From Zeus faber (taxonomy: Eukaryota > Chordata > Actinopteri > Zeiformes > Zeidae): a stretch of DNA of 64,000 bases. A model generated the notes under the pieces. It did not search any database and was not told the DNA's origin. It worked only from the letters and a program-made list of their open reading frames with translations. A program made the translations under genes and the position numbers. Shown here piece after piece: positions 56,022-64,000 of this stretch. The number at the start of each line of letters is the position of its first letter. Within the stretch, counting starts at the first letter, position 1. Location: assembly GCA_960531495.1 (NCBI GenBank), contig OY482864.1, positions 4,855,168 through 4,919,167 of the forward strand, given 5' to 3'.

Positions 56022-58423
56022 CTCTCTCTCACCTTGGCCTCCCTCCCTCAGGTTTTCTTGACCCAGTTGGTGTGTAACTTACTGGATGAGGGCAACACGG
56101 CGTTCCGTGACGGCGAGTGGCACCAGGCGGTGCAGCACTACTGCGAGGGCGTCAGCGTGGCCCGCTACGCCCAGGCGGAGGCCCTGGTCATCCCCCCCGA
56201 GCTGCTGGAGAGCCTCTACGTCAACAGGGCCGCAGCGCACTACCACGCGGTGAGAGCGCGTCAAACTCTGTGAAATGACTCAAAAAAATTTTTGTTTGTT
56301 TTTATATATTGTATAAGACAAACTAGTCATTTTTAAAAGTTACTAGGGCTTTTTGCTATTCAGACAGTTAATAGTAACTCTTTAGTTTTACTAGTCTAAA
56401 TGAATTAGGGACTCGTACTTATTTATTTGCTACCAGTGAGTAACATTTTGGACAATTTAGTCATTGTGTGCTATAGGGCTCCATGTTTGAGATATACAGT
56501 GGTACTTTGACTTATGAGTTTAATTCGTTCCGTGACAGAGCTCGTAATTCAATCTGCTTATATAGCAAATCAATTTTCCGCATTAAAATTAATTGAAATG
56601 CCATTAATCCATTCCAGCCCCCCAAAAAACACCCCAATTTTTTTTATGTGTTTTTAAATGAGAAAAATGTATTTATAAATAACAAATATTGTATAAAAAC
56701 ATAATCAAACATAATAAAAGAGAATGTGTAGATCATTTTTGCCTTCTCGCAGATGATACCCTCCGTCACGCTATCTCCTGCGAGCTGCTTCTCCGTCAAC
56801 CACACCAATAGCAGATTCTCCATCTTTTCATGGACAGCGGTCCGCAGCTTAGACATTATTTTAACGCCCTTGGCTGGCGTAATACCCTTTATCGTCTCCT
56901 TCTGCTTCAGTATGGTACATGTCATCGAAGTACTACGCTCGTACTGCCTCGCCAATTCCATCACATGCACACCTCGCTCATGTTTTTCTATTATTTTGCA
57001 CTTTAAGTCAATGGACATCAGCCGCTTCTTCTACTCAGTACTTACTTTTTTCGGACGTATGGTGCGAAGAAAAAAATTGTCAAAATAACTGCACAAAAAG
57101 CACAAAACGCGAGCACAAAACACAAAAGAGATGCTTCCACGCTCAGGTAACCACGTGAAGTGAAGGAGTGAGACGCGGGATGCTGGCCGGATTCGCTCGC
57201 CACGCCCACCAGCCGCGGTGTACCTGAAGCTCGCTCCTCGTAACTCAAATTTTTGCTCGCAAATCAATACAAAAAAACGACAGAACGACGGCTTGTAACT
57301 TGGAAAACTCTTATGTTAGTGCCATCGTAAATCAAGGTAGCACTGTAGTATAGTATCTATTCACATTGTTTCTAGTATCTATTTCAATTTTACTAGTCAA
57401 TATTAATTTAGTACTAGTACTCATCTTGTAGTATTCATTCAGTCTTTGGTACTAGTATTCATTAGTACCTTTTCTTGCTGTTACTAGTAACATTTTTTAT
57501 TTTTTCAATATTAAAGGGCAAAATATATTTATATTAGTTATGAAAGTCTTTTTCTATTTATTCTTTCTGTATCAGGTGGAATTGACAACTCACCTGAAAT
57601 TTTGTCCTTAGTCCTAAATATATTTGCAATTTGATACTGAGCTCTAAGCTCTCTCTCTCTCTCTCTCGCTCTCTCTCGCTCGCTCTCGCTCTCGCTCTCG
57701 CTCTCTCTCTCTGTGTGTGTCACAGAGGGAGTACGAGCATGGCGTGCAGGACTGTGACAACGCGCTGTGCGTGTCTGAGGGTAGCCGCCGAGCTCTGTAC
57801 CGCCGGGCGCTCTGCCTCCGGGAGCTGGGTCGGCTCAGAGAGGCCTACGAGTGCGGAACTCGGTGCCTGCTCACTGCCCCACACGTGAGTTTCCCACGTT
57901 AAGTTCCTTTGTTTAAGCGGCCCTCACAATCATGACATTTTATTTGCCGATTTATTGTCATACAAATCGGCACTATCATAGTATAAGCCTATAATAGGGT
58001 AGTAAGTAACACACATGCACCGTGGAAGAAAAGTCATGAATATTGGAACATAGAAATTTGGGTAGACATTGAATTAGCCCAAACCCAACTGATGAAAATG
58101 CACCAAATTCTTTGTAAATTTCAAGGTGTATATTTACTATTTAGCATTAGGTTTATTGTACATTGCCACATTTTTACTGTTCTTTGTTTATCTTTAGGTT
58201 CGATTTTCTGGTTTGTTAGGTTTATTTCATTATCTTATTTGGTTAATGTACATGACAAATGTGTATATCTGTGTGTTATCTATCCATCTTGTAGTTAGTG
58301 TTTAGGTTTATGTACATTTGCAATTTTTTTGTAGTTTATTTTGAGGTGATTTTATAGTTTTTACTTTTTAGGTTAATGTTCCTTGTTTATCATTCTGTTT
58401 ATTGTATATTGCTGTATAATATA

Positions 58424-58472
<49 letters not shown>

Positions 58473-60831
58473 GTAAATTAAGATTATATTAAGTGTGAAG
58501 TTTCTAACATTGGCTTAAAATATCCACAACAATTTGAAGGGAACATAGTGATTGTGGAATGTTAACAGTTTGACAAAAAAATTGCAATTCAGGAAAGTTT
58601 TTTACCAGTTATTTTCTGGTCTCTCTCTCTCCCCCCCTCCTCCAACTCCTCCAGGACCGGCAGGTGAGCGACCTGGCCCAGGAACTGGCCAATAAACTGG
58701 GCCTGAAGGTTCGCAAGGCATACATCAGTCCCCAGGTCGAGGCTGCCGGAGGGGAGGGCCACGGCGAGGTTCCCCCACCCACTGGAGAGGTCGGTGTTGT
58801 TTACCACCAGAGTCTGTCTATGCAAGGTGGAACGACTTTGCATTCCTAATATGAGATTCTTCTTCCTCCCCCCCCAGACTTCCTCCAACGGCTCTTTAAC
58901 TGACATGGGAACAGGTACGGTGTTGCTTTTAAGGCCTCCCGCCAGTGTTTCTTACTTTTTATTGCATTTTTCAGTTAGTGTATTTCTATGGCACTCGCTA
59001 CTCCCAACACATGGATTCCATGGTCGTCACCAGACATTCTTTTTGTCAAATACTTTTTCAGGGTTAGGGTTATTTTAGAAACGAAATTTACACTTAAAAG
59101 GGCACTTGGACAAAAATCATGTGTGATCACCAACGTGGGCACACACCACTCACCATGAAATGTCTCTTCACACTCATTCCACATAGAAAAATGCTCAACC
59201 TCCTTTTAGCGGTCGCTAGGTTCACTTCACAACAAGTCTTAAAATGACTTGATTTTACAAATATTGGGCCTTAAAAGTCATCATATAGTCATACATTTGA
59301 ATTCACATGGTCTTAATTTCAACATAAAGATTTTGTCTGGTCCATATACACTGATCAGCCACAACATTAAAACCAACATTAATAACCACCTATACTGTGT
59401 AGCTCCCCCTCGTGCCGCCAAAAGCGTTCTGACCTGTCGTGGCATGGCCTCAATAAGACCTCCGAAGGTGTCCTGTGGTATCTGGCACCAAGACGTTAGC
59501 AGCAGATCCTTTTAGTCCTGTTAGTTGCGAGGTGGGGCCCCATGGATCAAGCTTGTTGTTCCAGCACATCCCACAGATGCTTGATCGGACCCTAACCTCA
59601 GCCATCCACATGATGTAGAAGAAAACATGATTCATTAGACCAGGCCACCTTCTTCCATTGCTCCTTGGTCCAGTTCTGATGCTCATGTGGCTATTGTAGG
59701 TGCTTTCGGTGGTGGACAGGATTCAGCATTGGCACTCTTGATCTGACCGGTCTGCAGCTACGCAGCCCCATACGCAGCAAGTTGCGATGTGTGTTCAGAA
59801 ACCTTTTTAATCATAGTGAGCATTAACCTTTTCAGCGAGTGCTACAGTAGCTCTTCTGTGAAATCGGACGAGACAGGCTGGACTTTGCTCCCCACGTGCA
59901 TCAATGAGCCCATGGGCGCCCATCACCCTGTCGCCGGTTCACTGGCAGTCCTTCCTTGGACCACTTTTGGTAGGTACTAACCACTGCTGCTGGGAGCTTT
60001 CCACAAGACCTGCGGTTTTGGAGATGCTCTCACCCAGTCCTCTAGGCATCACAATTTTAGCCCTTGTCAAAGTCGCTTAGATCCTTACGCTTGGCCATTT
60101 TCCTGTTTCCAACACATAAACTTCAAAAACTGACTGTACTCTTGCTGCCTAATATATCCCACCCCTGACAAGTGCAATTGGAATAGGATGATTAATGTTA
60201 TTCACTTCGCCTGTCAGTGGTTTTAATGTTGTGGCAGATCGGTTTTTCAAAAACCTTTCATATTTACTCAACTTCTTCTGCATAAATAGTCAACATTTTT
60301 GATGTTATAAGATTTTAGGGTCTACCTGGTTCCCCTGCCCTGTCCCAAATGTATATTTTCTGGTATTAAGTACTATATCAGTAATATGGGACATAGTATG
60401 ACTGTTTGAGATGATCAATCACAAGCTATCTTTTTTCCTCCGATACAGCGGACCTGTCCAGTGCCCAGTGCATCCCAGCTCCGCTGGCCACGCCAATTCC
60501 CGTCAGTGACGACCCGGCCACACCCGTGGTGACCCCGTGCGGCGACCTGTCGGAGAACCCCGGCGGCCAGGGCCTGCCGCCCATGCCCTACTCCGTTCCT
60601 GTGTCGGAGCACATGGACGAATGCAGCAGCACGGTGATCAACAACGAGCTGGACAGCCTGCTGGACTGCATCCCCAAGAAGATCAGTGAGGTGAGGCGGA
60701 GGAGTCATGTTACTAATGGGTTCTTACTGCAGACCTGCCAACCTGCACACATTTTGTGTACCAACCATGCATTTCTTGGTCAAAGTAAGTAAGCCGGTAC
60801 AAAATGCCAGCTGAAACTATGGTGTGTGTGT

Positions 60832-60892
<61 letters not shown>

Positions 60893-63800
60893 CATAATAT
60901 TGTAACTTAATTACGAAAAACAATTAATCAATACAAAACAATACGTACATTTATTTGATTAGATATTTTAACTACACTACATTCCTTAGATTGGACCTGA
61001 TACTACCTCCTCTACTGTCCCTCGCTCAACATCCACTGATATGCAGCGCAGCAGTACGTTATTATCTACCATGCCGTAACACTGCATTGCTGCGGTAAAA
61101 TGGGAAGGGGGGGAGTAATAATCAAGCACAAAAATGTGACCCTAATGTTAACATATAAAACGTGAGATGCACCAATCGATTGGCCGGTGCCCGGAATTGG
61201 TCAGTTTTCAGCGGCATATCGGTGTCATATACCCGATACCTACGTAACTTAGCTGACGGTCCAAAAAACGAGCAAAATAAAGAAAATGTCGGCTGGCAGT
61301 AGTTCAAAGTAAACAAAGAACATTAGATAAATTATTTATCTATTGCCTGACAATATTCCAAAATTGTGCACACTGCGTTTTTATCGCTGTTACTACAGCG
61401 GAGCGTTGCTCTCTGGTTGTTCCGAGCACACAAGTTCCACTTGTGATGAAAGGTTAGGCTTTTTTTGAGATTAAGTCCTTGACAAGTCACTCAAACAAGA
61501 TGTAAAACAATTCGTCTGATTTTATTCAGTTGGTTTAATATACTGTGAGTGAAGGACACTTCCAGTGAACAAGAGTGAGAAGAGTCTGCCTTTTTTTTTT
61601 TTTTTTTTTTTGCAATGATTGCAATTTATTTTGGAATGGAAAGTACCATATAAATATAATAGAAAGGTATATTTGCACTTAAAAGTGAGAGTTTTTAATT
61701 TGAAGTTTGAACTGGACATTTCCATGTTGGTTATATGTTGTGTCCTACTAAAACTCAGTGTGAGTTACGGGTTGCATTATGCCGAAACTTAGTGACAATT
61801 TTATGTTGGTTTTTTTTATTGGAACTCTGGGACCGTTTCATGTTCTATAATTGTTCCATAGTCAATAATGAACAATTATTAAAACGCAGTGTCAAAATCA
61901 TCAATCTCACTATTGTGATAACTAAAAATTGCAGCAGTAGTCTGTATGGGCAGCTGTCGTATCACGTGAGTGTCTAAGATCACGCAATGTATTTGTCATT
62001 GACGTACAGCATATGTACCCAATGAGAAAGAAATTTTTGATTTCTCGGAAGACAGATATAAAAAATCAAAATGATCGGACAACAATGTAAAAATGTAAAA
62101 GTTATTTAATAGTGAATGTTTTATTATTATTAAATTGCAATCGGTGCATCTCTAGTTGGTAAACATGTACGGTAACTTTACGAGATGATGCATTTCAAGT
62201 GGTATATCCTAATGATATGAATTTGTGTACTGTATATAGTTAGCCATAGTAGCTTGCATTCAATGTGATTAGCCTTGTTACAAGATGGCTGGGGTGTGAA
62301 AAACTGATGGAGTCAAGATTCAAGAGATTTATTCGTCACATACATATACATACTTTCATACATATATGCAGTGAAATGTCAAAAACTGGAGCGCAGGTGA
62401 CCGCAAGGGGCGGCACCATTATCGCCACTAATGGCTGGGTCATTTAGCTGCAGTAACTTAAACACCGTGGAGACTGTCTCCCTGTTACACTATTGTGGGT
62501 AAAAATATTTTCCCAAGGTTGGCAGGTCTGTTACTTGGTAGGATATACCATGATCAGCCACAACATTAAAACCACCTGCCTAATATTGTGTAGGTCCCCC
62601 TCGTGCCACCGAAACAGCTCCTATAAGTTGCGAGGTGGGGCCTCCATGGATCGGGATGTTGTTCCAGCACATCCCACAGATGCTCGGTCGGATCTGGGGA
62701 ATTTGGAGTTCAAGTCATGTTCCTCAAACCATTCCTAACCAATTTTGTGGCAGGGCACAGTTGTGTGGCAGGGCATATTATCTTTCTGATAGAGGCCACT
62801 GCCATAAGGGAATACTGTTGCCATTAGAGGGGGGTCTACTTGGTCTGCAACATTGTTTATTTAGGTGGTACATGTCAAAGTAACATCCACATGAATGCCA
62901 GGACCAAAGGTTGGCATTCCCAATGACCCAAAGTAGAACATTTCCCAGAGCATCACAGTGCCTTTGCTTCCTTTCCTTCTTTCCATAGTGCATCCTGGTC
63001 CCATCTCTTTCCCAGGTAAACAATGCACACCCACCCAGCCATCCACATGATGTAAAAGAAAAGATGATTCTTCACACCCGGCCACTTTCTTCCATTGCTC
63101 CATGGTGCAGTTCTGGCACTCCTATTGTAGGTGCTTTCGGTGGTGGGCAGGGCTCAGCATGGGCACTATGAGCAGTCTGCGGCTACGCAGCAATCTGCAA
63201 TGCACTGTGTGTTCTGACACCTTTCTATCAGAGCCAGCGTTTTTTTTGTTTTTTTTGTTGTTGTTTTTTTGCAGTTTGTGCTACAGTAGCTCTTCTGTGG
63301 GATCGGACCAGACGGTCTAGCCTTCGCTCCCCACACGCATCAGTGAGCCTTGGGCGGCCATCACCCTGTCTCCGGTTCACCGGTTGTCCTTCCTTGGACC
63401 ACTTTTGGTCGGTACCAACCACTCCATACCAGGAACACCCCACAAGACCTACCGTTTTGGAGATACTCTGACCCAGTCATCTAGTCATCACAATTTCGCC
63501 CTTGTCAACGTCGCACAGATCCTCACGCTTGCCCATTTTCCTGCTTTCAACACATCAACTTCAAGAACTGACTGTTCACTTGCTGCCTAATATATCCCAC
63601 CCCTTGACGGGTGCCATTGTAACAACATATCAGTGTTATTCACTTCACCCCTCAGTGGTTTTTGAAGTTGTGGCTGATCAGTTTATATCATCATAGCGCA
63701 CAGCCCTATTACTAACATGTCCTTCTTTCTGTCCGTCCGAACAGAGTCCTGTCCAGGGCGCCATCCCCACCAACCTCCCCAACACAGCGGTGGGTCTCCG

Positions 63801-64000
63801 GCCGCCATACTCCCCCGGCTTGCCGGCCCCGTCGCCCCAACTTCCCCCCGCCTTCTTCAGCTCCTCCGTCAGCCAAATGCCCTCCATGGAGCCCTACGCC
63901 TCGCTGGCCCAGATGGACCAGGGCTCCACCCAGGCGCGGGACGCACTGGGAGCCTACTCCACGGTGGATGAGGAGGGGAAGGCAGCAGTGGGAAATGGTG
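55573..64000 (+). CDS. zc3h7b: ZC3H7B, zinc finger CCCH-type containing 7B (5' part)
   Basis: Cytoplasmic/nuclear RNA-binding protein; the mammalian protein binds the rotavirus protein NSP3 (hence the alias RoXaN) and microRNA hairpins (family knowledge). Coding exons: 55573-55631, 55800-55836, 56052-56249, 57726-57884, 58655-58789, 58878-58914, 60449-60690 and 63745 to beyond 64000. Phases close. The ATG sits in a good context (GCCATGG). The start RLKRREEIQKAMGFIQ matches the family N-terminus. Three TPR-type helical repeats follow (LLDEGNTAFRDGEWHQAV, LYVNRAAAHYH, ALYRRALCLRELGRLREAYE), then QELANKLGLKVRKAY, an acidic LD-type motif (NNELDSLLDCIPKK) and a Pro/Ser-rich region at the window edge. 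The CCCH zinc fingers lie outside. The choice of 7B over 7A rests on residues such as AYECGTRC and KLGLKVRKAY, and on linkage to rangap1. Confidence 0.9.
55672..55756. repeat. (GT)n microsatellite upstream of a 37-nt exon
   Basis: About 42 GT units with one interruption, ending 43 bp before the zc3h7b exon at 55800-55836. Confidence 0.97.
55947..56031. repeat. (AC)n then (TC)n microsatellite downstream of a 37-nt exon
   Basis: About 36 AC units (55947-56018) followed by TC units, ending about 20 bp before the acceptor at 56050-56051. Complementary to the GT tract at 55672-55756. Confidence 0.97.
56497..57345 (-). mobile_element. Tigger/pogo-like DNA transposon, non-autonomous
   Basis: Flanked by TA on both sides. 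The ends read CAGTGGTACTTTGACTTA and, reversed, CAGTGCTACCTTGATTTA. The minus strand keeps a CENP-B-like helix-turn-helix frame at 56644-57018 (SIDLKCKIIEKHERGVHVME, then LARQYERSTSM and EKMENLLLVWLTEKQ) but no DDE domain. A truncated copy is at 11781-12392. It lies in a zc3h7b intron. Confidence 0.88.
56644..57018 (-). pseudogene. Tigger transposase DNA-binding domain remnant
   Basis: 124 open codons with the CENP-B/Tigger N-terminal helix-turn-helix pattern (KIIEKHERGVHVMELARQYE, then MENLLLVWL). The catalytic domain is absent. An AT-rich frame follows. Confidence 0.7.
57648..57720. repeat. (CT)n/(CTCG)n tract before a zc3h7b exon
   Basis: A pure pyrimidine-rich run of CT with CTCGCT units, then TGTGTGTG, leading directly into the acceptor CACAG at 57721-57725. 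It may act as the polypyrimidine tract. Confidence 0.9.
58428..58471. repeat. (ATCT)n microsatellite
   Basis: About eleven ATCT units in a zc3h7b intron. Confidence 0.95.
59349..60243 (-). mobile_element. Tc1-like family 2, copy C
   Basis: The left end after TA reads CACTGATCAGCCACAACATT and the right end ATGTTGTGGCAGATCGG. The minus strand carries broken Tc1 transposase pieces (59450-59686). About 0.9 kb, as copy B, so it is not autonomous. In the zc3h7b intron before exon 60449. Confidence 0.85.
60822..60890. repeat. (TG)n microsatellite
   Basis: About 34 TG units with one TATG interruption, inside the TIR element 60730-62530. Confidence 0.95.
62312..62440. repeat. Short interspersed repeat (CACATACATATACATAC family)
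   Basis: Contains TTCAAGAGATTTATTCGTCA, CACATACATATACATAC and TATGCAGTGAAATGTCA, then CGCAAGGGGCGGCACC. Same family as the copies near 34165 and 36000. Nested in the TIR element 60730-62530. Confidence 0.55.
62548..63683 (-). mobile_element. Tc1-like family 2, copy D (longest)
   Basis: The left end reads CCATGATCAGCCACAACATT and the right end GTTGTGGCTGATCAG. Minus-strand transposase pieces cover more of the gene than in copies B and C: an N-terminal linker at 63228-63443 (DQKWSKEGQPVNRRQGDGRP, LVRSHRRATVAQ) and catalytic-half pieces at 62778-63103 (MEQWKKVAGCEESSFLLHHVDG, GIHVDVTLT). Frames are broken. It lies 60 bp before the last visible zc3h7b exon. Confidence 0.86.

Larger units (their letters stand above)
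60730..62530. mobile_element. TIR element family AGACCTGCCAACC, copy B (1.8 kb)
   Basis: It starts CAGACCTGCCAACCTGC and ends GGTTGGCAGGTCTG, flanked by TTACTG and TTACTT. It is the reverse-complement partner of 50857-52605. It begins 40 bp after the zc3h7b exon ending at 60690. A TG microsatellite (60822-60890), a poly-T run near 61591 and a short interspersed repeat (62312-62440) lie inside. No transposase was recognised. Confidence 0.8.

Overview
This is vertebrate nuclear DNA, almost certainly from a teleost fish. The genes are spliced with GT..AG introns. The introns hold many CA/TG microsatellites, Tc1/mariner and hAT DNA-transposon copies, and tRNA-derived SINEs typical of fish. I cannot name the species. 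No bacterial, phage or CRISPR feature is present, and no tRNA or rRNA gene.

Four genes account for the coding content. In order they are the 3' part of l3mbtl2 (+, about 2655-15896), chadl (-, CDS 16872-23705, with a probable non-coding first exon near 25523-25800), rangap1 (-, CDS 27159-53270) and the 5' part of zc3h7b (+, CDS 55573 to beyond 64000). From memory, L3MBTL2, CHADL, RANGAP1 and ZC3H7B are also neighbours on human 22q13.2, so order and identity support each other. I rebuilt the exons by hand from splice signals, reading phase and similarity to human proteins recalled from memory. All phases close: 456 codons plus stop for the l3mbtl2 part, 773 aa for chadl, 569 aa for rangap1, and 289 codons for the first seven zc3h7b coding exons.

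Layout: 1-2654 is l3mbtl2 intron with a dead Tc1-like element. 2655-15896 holds nine l3mbtl2 exons among hAT, Tigger-like and SINE copies. 15897-16871 is the tail-to-tail gap to chadl. 16872-25800 is chadl. 25801-27158 is intergenic. 27159-53270 is rangap1, whose large introns hold most of the transposons, some nested. 53271-55572 is the head-to-head rangap1/zc3h7b promoter region with two full CRE palindromes. 55573-64000 is zc3h7b.

The genes do not form a pathway. L3MBTL2 is a Polycomb-like chromatin reader, CHADL an extracellular leucine-rich-repeat protein, RanGAP1 the Ran GTPase activator, and ZC3H7B an RNA-binding zinc-finger/TPR protein. I found no new multi-gene system. The more unusual signals are structural: a 37-nt zc3h7b exon between complementary TG and CA tracts, a chadl 5' splice site inside a GT microsatellite, inverted repeat copies that bracket l3mbtl2 exons and the rangap1/zc3h7b promoter, two strong hairpins, and transposons that date one another by nesting.
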